Assembly (NCBI GenBank): GCA_026387935.1
Contig: JAPLKU010000013.1
Location: 186,001-250,000 of the forward strand
Source of the DNA: Gemmatimonadota bacterium
Lineage (GTDB): Bacteria > Gemmatimonadota > Gemmatimonadetes > Gemmatimonadales > Gemmatimonadaceae
Length of the DNA: 64,000 nt
Direction: 5' to 3'
Shown here piece by piece: positions 15,657 through 23,912 of this stretch (within the stretch, counting starts at the first letter, position 1; each line of letters begins with the position of its first letter). The notes under the pieces were generated by a model. The model made no database searches. It was not told the origin of the DNA and saw nothing but the letters and a program-made list of their open reading frames with translations. The position numbers and the translations under genes are program-made.

Positions 15657-18215
15657 ATGCCACGAGCCGCCGCAAAAGCCGAATCCAAGCCATTCCGTCG
15701 GGCCAAGCCGGTCTCCGCGCCCGAACCGGCGGCCCCGACCCCGGAGCAGTTCGCCAAACTTGAGCGGCGTCTCCGCCTGAAGAGCGAAGTGCTCGGGATC
15801 GGGCTCCTGCTCGGATCGCTTTTCATCGCCGGCTCGCTGCTCGCAGGCGGCGCAGTCGAAAATCAGGGCTGCTCGACCACGACCAGTATTTTCGGCCCCG
15901 TCGGTTCGTGCCTCCGCGTATCGCTGCTCTTTGTTTTCGGCGCCCTCGCGGCTGCCATCGTTCCGCTGATCCCCGCCGTCCACGCGCTCAAACTCCTCGG
16001 CCGCATTCCTGCGAGTGAGGACAAGCGCTGGCTGTTCTTTACGATTGGCCTGACGGCGATCGTGCCGGTGACTGCCGCCGTCGCCCGCGGCGCCGTGCTC
16101 AACGCATCGCAGCTCGATCCGATTTCCGGCTTCACCGGTAGCTTCGTCGCCTACTACCTCGTGAAGGCCATCGGACTCGGCGGTGCCTGGGTGATTGTCG
16201 CCCTCGGCTTCAGCGGCCTCATGGCCGCGACGCTCGCCTGGAATCCAATTCGCCTGCTGCTCGGCAATCGGTCGGCGCATGTGCATCCGAAAGCGAAGGT
16301 AGTTGACGCGGAGATGCTGGGCGCGATCGCTTCAGTCCTCGCGCCTGTTGCCGCCAAGGCGCTGTCAAAAGCAGAGGTCCTTGAGCCGAAGTCGTCCGAG
16401 ATGCCCGCGATTGACCCGGCCATGTTCGAGAGCATCGGCTCCGCGACGTCCTCCGATGACGGTGCCCTCTCAGAGGCCGTTGTATCCGGTGCAACCCCCG
16501 ACGAATCTCCGGTTATTCCAGACACCGCCGTAAAAGCCAGTCGCAAGAAGCAATCAAAAGCCGACAAGACCGCCGCGAATGACGCTGCAGTGGTCGCCGC
16601 GATCGTCGCCGGCGCCAATCCGGCCGAAGCGATGGTGGACGAGCTGTTGCCGCCACTTGACCTGCTGACCGCCGGGAAGCCGAAGGGTGCTGATGTGAAG
16701 TCGGCGTCGCTCGACGTCATGGGGCAGAAGCTCATGGATGCGCTGCGCACGTTCAAGGTTTCCGGCATTCTCACCGGCCGCACGAGTGGCCCGACCGTCA
16801 CGCAGTTTGAAATCGAGCCGTCGCCTGGCGTGAAGGTGCGCCAATTCGCGAACCTCGCGAACGATCTCGCGCTCGCCATGCGCGCGCCGAGCATTCGCAT
16901 TGTGGCACCGATTCCTGGAAAAGGCGCTGTGGGTGTTGAAGTGCCCAATCCGACTCCTGAAATCGTGATGTTCCGCGACATGCTCGATTCGCGGGACTAC
17001 GAACAGACGCCGCGCGCATTACCCATCGCGCTCGGTCGCGACCTCGAAGGCAAGCCTGTCATTGCCGATCTGGCGAAGATGCCGCATCTGCTCATTGCCG
17101 GTGCGACGGGCAGCGGCAAGTCGGTCTGCGTGAACACGATTGTCACGTCGCTCATCTACCGACACACGCCCAAGACGCTGCGCTTCCTGATGGTCGATCC
17201 GAAGATGGTTGAACTCAGTGTGTACAACGTGCTGCCGCACCAGCGCCACAAGGTGGTTACCGACAACCGTGACGCCGCGGCGCTGCTCAAGTGGGCCGTG
17301 CTCGAGATGCACGACCGCTACACGCTGCTGGCGGCCAATGGCTCGCGCAACATTCAGGACTTCAACGAAAAAGTTCGTGGCGGCGCGTCGCTCCGGAAGC
17401 CGAAGGATCCGACGATTGGCGCCGAGGATCTCACCTACAAGGGTGGAATCCTGCCGTACATCGTCGTGGTGATTGACGAGCTGGCCGACCTCATGATGAC
17501 CTGCGCCGCCGAAGTGGAAACACCGCTGGCGATGCTCGCGCAGAAGGCGCGTGCGATTGGCATCCATCTCATTCTCGCGACGCAGCGGCCGAGCGTGAAC
17601 GTCATTACCGGTCTCATCAAGGCGAACTTCCCGAGCCGCATTGCCTTCCGTGTGGCTTCGCAGATTGATTCGCGCACGATTCTCGACGGCATGGGCGCCG
17701 AGTCGTTGCTGGGCAATGGCGACATGCTCTTCATCCCGCCGGGCAAGAGTGAGCCGGCGCGATTGCAGGGTGCGTATCTGCCGAATGAGGACACCGAAAA
17801 ACTGATGGCCTGGTACGGCGACCGTCGGAGCTCACGAAAGGCCGCGCTTGAAGCGCAGGGCGTCATGGTGTCCGACTCGATGTCCGAGGACGACATCATC
17901 GCTCGCGTGCGCGCGCACGAGGCGGCAGAGGCCGGTGCGGCCGACGACGCGAGCGTGGACGATTCGGATCGCGACAAGCTGTTCCGCGAAGCGGCGGAGG
18001 TGTGCATCCAGAATCAGGGTGGATCGACGTCGTTGCTACAGCGGAGGCTCAAGGTTGGGTATGGCCGCGCGGCGCGTATCATCGACCAGCTCCACATGGC
18101 CGGTGTGCTCGGACCGCCGGACGGGTCCAGGCCGCGCGATGTGCTCGCTGGGCTCGATGATATGGATCGCATCTGTCGACCGTCGGCGGAAGCGGGCGCT
18201 GGCGTCGCGGCGTAA
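15657..18215 (+). CDS. ftsK: DNA translocase FtsK/SpoIIIE
   Basis: FtsK is a septum-anchored hexameric motor that pumps chromosome ends apart during division. The 852-residue protein begins with a basic tail and four membrane helices (about residues 45-205). A variable acidic linker (to about 330) comes next, then the motor. Walker A is GATGSGKSVCVN near residue 482, Walker B is VVVIDELADLMM near 605, and LATQRPSVNVITGLIKANFP is a highly conserved motor segment. The C-terminal gamma winged helix is complete (GGSTSLLQRRLKVGYGRAAR), so KOPS-type sequence reading is likely. The ATG at 15657 gives a normal N-terminus. Confidence 0.97.
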   Translation: MPRAAAKAESKPFRRAKPVSAPEPAAPTPEQFAKLERRLRLKSEVLGIGLLLGSLFIAGSLLAGGAVENQGCSTTTSIFGPVGSCLRVSLLFVFGALAAAIVPLIPAVHALKLLGRIPASEDKRWLFFTIGLTAIVPVTAAVARGAVLNASQLDPISGFTGSFVAYYLVKAIGLGGAWVIVALGFSGLMAATLAWNPIRLLLGNRSAHVHPKAKVVDAEMLGAIASVLAPVAAKALSKAEVLEPKSSEMPAIDPAMFESIGSATSSDDGALSEAVVSGATPDESPVIPDTAVKASRKKQSKADKTAANDAAVVAAIVAGANPAEAMVDELLPPLDLLTAGKPKGADVKSASLDVMGQKLMDALRTFKVSGILTGRTSGPTVTQFEIEPSPGVKVRQFANLANDLALAMRAPSIRIVAPIPGKGAVGVEVPNPTPEIVMFRDMLDSRDYEQTPRALPIALGRDLEGKPVIADLAKMPHLLIAGATGSGKSVCVNTIVTSLIYRHTPKTLRFLMVDPKMVELSVYNVLPHQRHKVVTDNRDAAALLKWAVLEMHDRYTLLAANGSRNIQDFNEKVRGGASLRKPKDPTIGAEDLTYKGGILPYIVVVIDELADLMMTCAAEVETPLAMLAQKARAIGIHLILATQRPSVNVITGLIKANFPSRIAFRVASQIDSRTILDGMGAESLLGNGDMLFIPPGKSEPARLQGAYLPNEDTEKLMAWYGDRRSSRKAALEAQGVMVSDSMSEDDIIARVRAHEAAEAGAADDASVDDSDRDKLFREAAEVCIQNQGGSTSLLQRRLKVGYGRAARIIDQLHMAGVLGPPDGSRPRDVLAGLDDMDRICRPSAEAGAGVAA

Positions 18216-18623
18216 GTGAGTCGCGAACGCGACGATCATCGCCGCATCGGTGAATCGCGAACCGAGCCGCATCCCGTAACTCGATGGGTTGCGGTCGGCC
18301 GCGATCCCGCTCGCCATCATTGAGCATGCCGACGTGACGCCGGGCGCGCCGGTTCTCTGGCCGGTGCAAGCGTGAATCTTTCCGCCGCGAGACCTCGTCC
18401 TCGGGCTCGGTGGTCACGTTCCCGGCTGGCGTGTTCGGCGCGGCACTCACCAATCGCCTGATGGTTGGGATTGGGCGGATCCGCAGTTCGCCCGATCTCT
18501 GGCAACAGCTGTTCTGTAATCCGGAATCGCGGGCCTGGCGGCGTACTTCGAACCGCGTGAATTCGGTACCGGTTGCAATAATCCGGTAGTACACCGACCG
18601 CCGAACGCGTTCACCGTTCGCGC
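18216..18623. other. 408-base region without a recognisable gene
   Basis: No intact gene can be supported between ftsK and the YraN-like gene. A stretch at about 18400-18590 reads on the plus strand as a protein-like segment (SVVTFPAGVFGAALTNRLMV ...) but lacks a start and a family match, so it may be a decayed gene. No clear promoter or terminator is visible. Confidence 0.4.
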
Positions 18624-18995
18624 ATGACAAAAGCAACCAACGATTTCGGAGAACTCGGCGAACGCATCGCCGCCCGCTGGTTGGAGCGTGGCGGTTACCG
18701 GGTTCTCGCACGCCGCTTCCGCGCAGGACGGCGTGACATTGACCTCGTAGTGGAGCGCGATGGCCTCGTGGCCTTCGTCGAGGTCAAGGCGCGCACGGGA
18801 GAACTCTTCGGAGACCCCGTCGAAGCCGTCCACCGGCGCAAACAGCACTCCCTTACGAGGTCAGCCCAGGTCTGGATTGGGCGCCATGGGAGGGATGGGG
18901 AGCACTACCGGTTCGACGTGATCGGCGTGCTCCTCAAGGAACAGAAGGTGTTCGTGCGACATGTGCAGTCGGCGTTTCCGGCTGCCGTGGCCTGA
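18624..18995 (+). CDS. YraN family (UPF0102) nuclease-like protein
   Basis: The protein has 123 residues, a normal length for the YraN family. It belongs to the restriction-endonuclease-like superfamily: GELGERIAARWLERGGYRVL, then GRRDIDLVVERDG and VAFVEVKART supply the Asp and Glu-x-Lys of the PD-(D/E)XK active site. The cellular role is unknown; family members often lie near rnhB, rsmI or recombination genes, and here recA is next. The ATG at 18624 is the natural start. The 408 bases upstream carry no gene. Confidence 0.88.
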   Translation: MTKATNDFGELGERIAARWLERGGYRVLARRFRAGRRDIDLVVERDGLVAFVEVKARTGELFGDPVEAVHRRKQHSLTRSAQVWIGRHGRDGEHYRFDVIGVLLKEQKVFVRHVQSAFPAAVA

Positions 18996-19303
18996 AAAGA
19001 GGTGACTCGGCGCATGGTTCCGGCCGCAGGGCAGCCTGAATACGCAGAAACTACAACTGCACCAACGACATACAGCGATTGTTGAAAACTTCGCTAAGTC
19101 TATATCTGTGATGTAGTTGGTCTGCGTCTTCTATCTGCCCTGCGGCTTGCGCCTTTGCGATCATCTTCGTACTATGTTCGGTATCGGTTTTTGAACGGTT
19201 TCCGCTCTACTCTGGGGAGTCTGGATGCAATCCGCACCCCCTTCTCCCCAAGGGTAGATTTCTATCCACTGGCGCTGCGATGCGCCGACTTTTCGAGGCC
19301 ACA
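18996..19303 (+). promoter_or_regulatory. recA upstream region with candidate control sites
   Basis: This gap is clearly less GC-rich than the genes around it. CTTC-N7-GTTC at 19165-19179 is one mismatch from the GTTC-N7-GTTC SOS box of alphaproteobacteria, and the same GTTC pairs with GAAC at 19193. TGGGGAG (19213-19219) and CTCCCCA (19244-19250) form a dyad directly upstream of the -10-like TAGATT at 19255-19260. A LexA-type or other operator is plausible, but no lexA gene is in the window to compare with. Confidence 0.4.
19255..19260 (+). promoter_or_regulatory. Putative -10 element TAGATT before recA
   Basis: TAGATT lies 43 bases before the chosen recA ATG (19304), which would give a leader of about 37 bases containing the weak Shine-Dalgarno GAGG. 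The hexamer recurs before six other units in the window. Confidence 0.5.
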
Positions 19304-20356
19304 ATGGCTGCAACCGCCGCGCAGAACGACGAAAAGAAGAAGGCCCTCAACCTCGCGATCGCGCAGATCGAGAAATCCTACGGTCGTGGCGCGATCATGA
19401 AGATGGGCCCCGATGCGCCTAAAATCCGCATCGATTGCATCCCGACGGGCGCCATCAACCTCGATGCCGCGATTGGCGTCGGTGGTATTCCCCGCGGTCG
19501 TATCACCGAGATCTACGGACCGGAGTCGAGCGGCAAGACCACGCTCTGCTTGCACGTTGTCGCCAACGCGCAGCGCGCCGGCGGCACGGCAGCCTTCATC
19601 GACGCTGAGCATGCCCTCGACACTGAGTACGCCGCAAAGCTGGGCGTGGACGTCGAGAAGCTGCTCGTCTCGCAGCCCGATACGGGCGAACAGGCCCTCG
19701 AGATCTGCGAGATCCTCGTGCGCTCGGGCGCGGTGGACGTCATCGTCATCGACTCCGTGGCCGCACTGGTCCCGAAGGCCGAAATCGAAGGCGAGATGGG
19801 CGATTCGCACATGGGGTTGCAGGCGCGCCTAATGAGTCAGGCGCTGCGCAAGCTCACCGGTGCCATCGCCCGCTCGAAGGTGTCGCTGATCTTCATCAAT
19901 CAGCTGCGTGAGAAGATCGGCGTGATGTTCGGTAACCCGGAAACGACGACGGGCGGAAAGGCGCTCAAGTTCTACGCCTCCGTGCGTCTCGACATCCGGC
20001 GCATCGGACCGGTAAAGGATAAGGAAGAAATCATCGGCTCGCACGTTCGTGTGAAAGTCGTGAAGAACAAGGTGGCCCCGCCGTTCAAGCAGGCTGAATT
20101 CGACATCATGTACGCCGAGGGCATTTCGCACTCGTCGCTGCTGGTGGATATCGGCTCGGAGAATGGCATCATCGAGAAGTCGGGCGCCTGGTACAGCTAC
20201 GGCGGCCAGCGCATCGGTCAGGGCCGCGAGAACGCGAAGCTCTTCCTCAAGGACAATCCGGCCGTCATGGCCGAAATCGAGGAGAAGGTGAAGGTCGTGC
20301 TCGGTATCAATAAGGAGGCCATTGTGCCGCCTGATGCGGAGGCAACCGAGGAGTAG
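19304..20356 (+). CDS. recA: Recombinase RecA
   Basis: RecA coats single-stranded DNA, drives strand exchange and triggers LexA self-cleavage. From ATG 19304 the protein is 350 residues; an in-frame ATG at 19280 would add MRRLFEAT, which is not RecA-like, and GAGG lies five bases before 19304. The core is complete: [12 protein letters not shown] (Walker A), [28 protein letters not shown] (Walker B), [20 protein letters not shown] (loop L2) and [12 protein letters not shown]. The acidic C-terminus (ATEE) is present but short. recX follows after a 118-base gap. Confidence 0.98.
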   Translation: MAATAAQNDEKKKALNLAIAQIEKSYGRGAIMKMGPDAPKIRIDCIPTGAINLDAAIGVGGIPRGRITEIYGPESSGKTTLCLHVVANAQRAGGTAAFIDAEHALDTEYAAKLGVDVEKLLVSQPDTGEQALEICEILVRSGAVDVIVIDSVAALVPKAEIEGEMGDSHMGLQARLMSQALRKLTGAIARSKVSLIFINQLREKIGVMFGNPETTTGGKALKFYASVRLDIRRIGPVKDKEEIIGSHVRVKVVKNKVAPPFKQAEFDIMYAEGISHSSLLVDIGSENGIIEKSGAWYSYGGQRIGQGRENAKLFLKDNPAVMAEIEEKVKVVLGINKEAIVPPDAEATEE

Positions 20357-20474
20357 GGTATACAGAAGTGGGTAGTACAATGACGCCGGTCGTTCTGTTC
20401 AGTGGTGGGTTGGGGCCCGGAATCCCCGATACCACGACGAATGGTTCGCCCGGCGTCGTTGCGTGAGGGCGAGA

Positions 20475-20936
20475 ATGAAGACGGCCTACAACCACGCCCT
20501 CGACGCGCTCTCCCTCCGCGCGCGCTCTTCATCCGAGCTCGCGCGGTGGCTAAAAGAGCGCGATTACGATCCTGACGAAATCGCGCTGACCATTGAGCGG
20601 CTGCTCGCCAGCGGGCTGCTTGATGACGAGAAGTACGCGACCATGTTTGCGCGCGATCGCCTCGTCAATCGCAAGCTCAGCAAGCGCCGGGTACTCGGCG
20701 AACTTGGCCGTCGTGGAATCACGCGCGAGCTGGCGGCGACGGCAGTGAGCGTGGTGTTCGAAGAGGAGGGTCTCGACGAGGACACCTCGGTGGATGCGGC
20801 GGCCCAGCGAAAGTGGAAGACCCTATCCGCGCTCGATCCAGCTGTCGCCAAGCGACGGCTCTTCGGCTTTCTGGCGCGAAGGGGCTTCGACGGCGACGCC
20901 GTACGTCGTGCCATGGGGCGCATCGCCAACGGATAG
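20475..20936 (+). CDS. recX: Regulatory protein RecX
   Basis: RecX binds the RecA filament and limits its extension. The 153-residue protein has the three-helix tandem repeats of the family: ALDALSLRARSSSELARWLK, then LLDDEKYATMFARDRLVNRK, LSKRRVLGELGRRGI, and a C-terminal repeat FGFLARRGFDGDAVRRAMGR. ATG 20475 is chosen because GAGGGCGAGA precedes it; a GTG at 20463 is also open. The gene follows recA on the same strand. A TACAAT lies near 20378, so a separate promoter is possible. Confidence 0.93.
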   Translation: MKTAYNHALDALSLRARSSSELARWLKERDYDPDEIALTIERLLASGLLDDEKYATMFARDRLVNRKLSKRRVLGELGRRGITRELAATAVSVVFEEEGLDEDTSVDAAAQRKWKTLSALDPAVAKRRLFGFLARRGFDGDAVRRAMGRIANG

Positions 20937-21001
20937 CTGGCGAATGACACCCGGGCGGCGTACTCTCCGAGTATCTGCACTCACTCAGCGGAGCGCCCGT
21001 C

Positions 21002-21478
21002 GTGCCTGTTTCCCTTACACTCAACGGTAAGCCCGTCACGCTCGACACCGGAGACGATCGCCGTCTCCTCTGGGTCCTGCGCGACGACCTCGGACTCACC
21101 GGCAGCAAGTTCGGCTGCGGAATAGGTGCATGCGGAGCGTGCACCGTTCTCATAGACGGCAAAGCCACTCGCTCCTGCATCACCGAGCTGAAAGCGGTCG
21201 CCGGTAAAAAGGTGACGACCATCGAGGGCCTCGCCACCGGCGACAAACTCGCGCCCGTTCAGGAAGCCTTTCTCGATCACCTCGGGTTTCAGTGCGGCTA
21301 CTGCACGAGCGGGATGATCATGACCGGTCAGTCGATCCTCAATGCGAATCCGAAGGCCACGCGCGAGCAGGTCGCCGCGGGGCTCGAACGCAACTTCTGC
21401 CGATGTGGGGCGCAGGTGCGCATCATCGATGCGATTGCAGACGCGGCGAAGGCGCCGACGGCGGGGGCACAGAAATGA
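21002..21478 (+). CDS. Molybdenum hydroxylase, [2Fe-2S] subunit (IorA-type)
   Basis: This is the small electron-transfer subunit of a xanthine-oxidase-family hydroxylase such as isoquinoline 1-oxidoreductase or an aldehyde dehydrogenase. In its 158 residues, the plant-type ferredoxin cluster is held by Cys39, Cys44, Cys47 (FGCGIGACGAC) and Cys59. The second cluster is held by Cys98, Cys101 (QCGYC) and Cys133, Cys135 (FCRCG). The start is a GTG at 21002. The stop overlaps the large-subunit ATG (ATGA). No FAD subunit gene is adjacent, as expected for the two-subunit Ior type. Substrate unknown. Confidence 0.94.
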   Translation: MPVSLTLNGKPVTLDTGDDRRLLWVLRDDLGLTGSKFGCGIGACGACTVLIDGKATRSCITELKAVAGKKVTTIEGLATGDKLAPVQEAFLDHLGFQCGYCTSGMIMTGQSILNANPKATREQVAAGLERNFCRCGAQVRIIDAIADAAKAPTAGAQK

Positions 21479-23796
21479 CCAAACGATCAGATGGTTCGGG
21501 GGCCGCCGCCAAGGGCCGAAGGCAGCGCACACTCTCCGAAGCCGCGGCAGAAGGACGGGCGATTGCCGCGCGCGACGCCGTGGAACGGACCGCGTACGCG
21601 AACGCAGCCGCGCTTGCCAGCCACGACAGCGAGCAGTCCGCCGGCAGCGGCGAGTTCGGGTTTGGCGGCACGATGCGACGCCGCGACTTCGTGAGCCTCA
21701 CGGCAACCGGATTGCTCATCAGCTTCTCGGTGAAGCCGCTTGAAGGAATGGCGCGCGGTCGCTGGAATCCGGCCAACCTTCAGCGTCCGAGTCCCGACTT
21801 CAATGCGTTCGTGCACATCGGTGCGGACGACCGCGTGACGCTGCTCGTTGGCAAGATCGAGATGGGCCAGGGCGTCATGACGTCGCTGCCGCAGATGGCG
21901 GCCGAGGAGTTGAACATCTCCATCGACAAAGTCGACGTCGTCATGGGCGACACCGATCTCTGCCCGTTCGACATGGGCACCTACGGCTCGCTGAGCATTC
22001 TCGCGCTCGGTCCCGTGCTGCGCGCCGCGGCCGCCGAAGGGAAGGCGGTCTTGATGCAGATGGGATCGGTGAAGCTCGGCGTCCCGGTCGACCAACTCGA
22101 AGTCGTCGATGGCATCTTGCGATCGAAGGCCGATCCGTCCAAGCGCGTGAGCTACGGAGCCCTCACAGGCGGAAATCGCATTGAACGGAAGGTCGATGGC
22201 CCAGCCGCCATGGAGCGGGTCGGCGACTTTACGATTATTGGCATCTCCGCGCCGCGCCGCGATGCGCCGGCGAAGGTGACGGGAAAGGCCAAGTACGCTG
22301 GCGACATCATTCCGACTGGCGCATTGCATGCGCGGATTCTACGGGCGCCGGCACATGGGGCCACGCTGAAATCGGTTGATACCTCGAAGGCTGAAGCCTA
22401 CCCGGGCGCACGCGTGGTGCGCGCCGGATCACTCATCGCCGTACTGCACGCGCATCGTGATGAGGCGGACAAGGCGCTGAAGCTGGTCGTCGCTGAATGG
22501 AATCCGTCACCGTCGGTGCTCGACGACAAGAATATTTTCGAGCATCTCGAGAAGCACGCGCCGGCTCCACAGACTGGGCGACCGCGCGGCAACGTGGCTG
22601 AGGGAGAAGCGGCAGCGGCGGACATCGTCGCGACGAAATACCTAAAGGGTTACGTCGCGCATGCGCCAATGGAAACACATTCTGCCGTCACCGAAATCGC
22701 AGCCGACGGCAAAGTCACCGTGTGGGCCGGCACGCAGATGCCATTCGGCGTGCAGAGCCAGGTCGCGCAGGCGCTGCAGCTACCGCCGGCGAAGGTGCGC
22801 GTCATTACGCCGTTCGTCGGTGGTGGCTTTGGTGGAAAGAGTGTGAGCAATCAGGCAATCGAATCGGCTGTGCTTGCCAAGGCGGCGGGTGTTCCCGTTC
22901 GCGTGATCTGGGACCGGAGCGAGGAGTTCTTCTTCGACGGGTTCGACCCCGCGACGGTCGTCAACGTCCGCGCGGGCCTCACGCGCGAGAAGAAAATCAC
23001 CTTCTGGGATTACGAAGTCATTGCCGCCGGTGGCCGCGGGCTGCAGGAGTTCTACGACATTCCGCACCTGCGCACGAACACGCGTGGCACGTGGGGGACG
23101 GGCAGTGGAACACTGCATCCGTTCAACGTCGGGCCGTGGCGCGCGCCGGGTGCCAACGCAAACATCTGGGCGCGCGAGTCGCACATTGACGCACTCGCGG
23201 CAAAAGCCGGAATGGATCCCGTTGAATTCCGCTTCTCGCACCTCGCGGGCAGTGCCCGCATGGCCACGGTGCTTCGCACGGCGGTGGAGAAGTTCGGCTA
23301 CAAGCCGAAGGCACAGGCGGCGAAGCCGGGCCAACGGGCCAACGTCGGGCTCGGCGTGGCGCTTGGCATCGACGCGGGCACCTACGTTGCAGGAATCGCG
23401 CAGGTGAAGCTCGACCGCGCGACTGGCGAAATCACAGTTGAACGCGTTGTGATTGCGCAGGATATGGGAATCGTGGTGAATCCCATTGGCGCCATGCAGC
23501 AGCTCGAAGGCTGCGTCACGCAGGGGCTTGGCTACGTGCTGAGCGAAGAAGTGCGGTTCAAGAACGGTGAAGTACTCGACAAGAACTTCACGACGTACAC
23601 GCTCCCGCGGTTTTCCTGGGTGCCGAAGATCGAGGGGTATCTGATCGCGAACAACGAGTTGCCGCCTCAGGGTGGGGGGGAGCCAGCCATCGTGCTCATG
23701 GGAGCGATGATCGGGAACGCCGTGTTTGACCTGACGGGAGTGCGGCTGACACAGTTGCCGTTTACGAAAGAAAGGGTAAAGGCAGCGCTGGGGTAG
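21475..23796 (+). CDS. Molybdenum hydroxylase, molybdopterin-binding subunit (IorB-type) with Tat signal
   Basis: This large catalytic subunit carries molybdopterin cytosine dinucleotide. From ATG 21475 it is 773 residues. The twin-arginine signal (MRRRDFVSLTATGLLISFSV) begins only at residue 67, after an Ala/Arg-rich stretch. An internal ATG at 21673 would place the signal at the N-terminus as in other IorB proteins, so the true start is uncertain. Aldehyde-oxidase domain motifs include VGKIEMGQGVMTSLPQM, VGGGFGGKSVSNQAIE, WRAPGANANIWA and the C-terminal GGGEPAIVLMGAMIGNAV with the active-site Glu. Export through Tat would place it in the periplasm. The small subunit has no signal, so hitchhiker export is inferred. 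Confidence 0.92.
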   Translation: MTKRSDGSGAAAKGRRQRTLSEAAAEGRAIAARDAVERTAYANAAALASHDSEQSAGSGEFGFGGTMRRRDFVSLTATGLLISFSVKPLEGMARGRWNPANLQRPSPDFNAFVHIGADDRVTLLVGKIEMGQGVMTSLPQMAAEELNISIDKVDVVMGDTDLCPFDMGTYGSLSILALGPVLRAAAAEGKAVLMQMGSVKLGVPVDQLEVVDGILRSKADPSKRVSYGALTGGNRIERKVDGPAAMERVGDFTIIGISAPRRDAPAKVTGKAKYAGDIIPTGALHARILRAPAHGATLKSVDTSKAEAYPGARVVRAGSLIAVLHAHRDEADKALKLVVAEWNPSPSVLDDKNIFEHLEKHAPAPQTGRPRGNVAEGEAAAADIVATKYLKGYVAHAPMETHSAVTEIAADGKVTVWAGTQMPFGVQSQVAQALQLPPAKVRVITPFVGGGFGGKSVSNQAIESAVLAKAAGVPVRVIWDRSEEFFFDGFDPATVVNVRAGLTREKKITFWDYEVIAAGGRGLQEFYDIPHLRTNTRGTWGTGSGTLHPFNVGPWRAPGANANIWARESHIDALAAKAGMDPVEFRFSHLAGSARMATVLRTAVEKFGYKPKAQAAKPGQRANVGLGVALGIDAGTYVAGIAQVKLDRATGEITVERVVIAQDMGIVVNPIGAMQQLEGCVTQGLGYVLSEEVRFKNGEVLDKNFTTYTLPRFSWVPKIEGYLIANNELPPQGGGEPAIVLMGAMIGNAVFDLTGVRLTQLPFTKERVKAALG

Positions 23797-23814
23797 CTGG
23801 GGTAGCTGGGGTAG
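23788..23814 (+). repeat. Three tandem copies of CTGGGGTAG covering the stop codon
   Basis: The nine-base unit CTGGGGTAG is repeated three times. Each copy contains an in-frame TAG, so the molybdenum hydroxylase gene ends in three successive stop codons three codons apart. Replication slippage is the simple cause. Confidence 0.85.
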
Positions 23815-23897
23815 CTGAGGGACTGAGTGCGGGGGCGGTGCTGGGTGCGCGCGGAGCACGCGGCCAGCGTGCCGTAGTCCTAACTCAATGGCACGAT

Positions 23898-23903
23898 TAG
23901 ATT
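23898..23903 (+). promoter_or_regulatory. Putative -10 element TAGATT before alaS
   Basis: TAGATT lies nine bases before the alaS ATG, in the gap after the hydroxylase operon. No Shine-Dalgarno site is present between the hexamer and the start, so a leaderless or nearly leaderless message is likely if it is used. Confidence 0.5.
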
Positions 23904-23912
23904 TCCAGCACT

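Noticed and set aside
18400-18590. Possible gene in the ftsK-yraN gap
   Set aside because: A protein-like stretch exists but without a start, a ribosome-binding site or a family pattern. It is reported only as an uncharacterised region.
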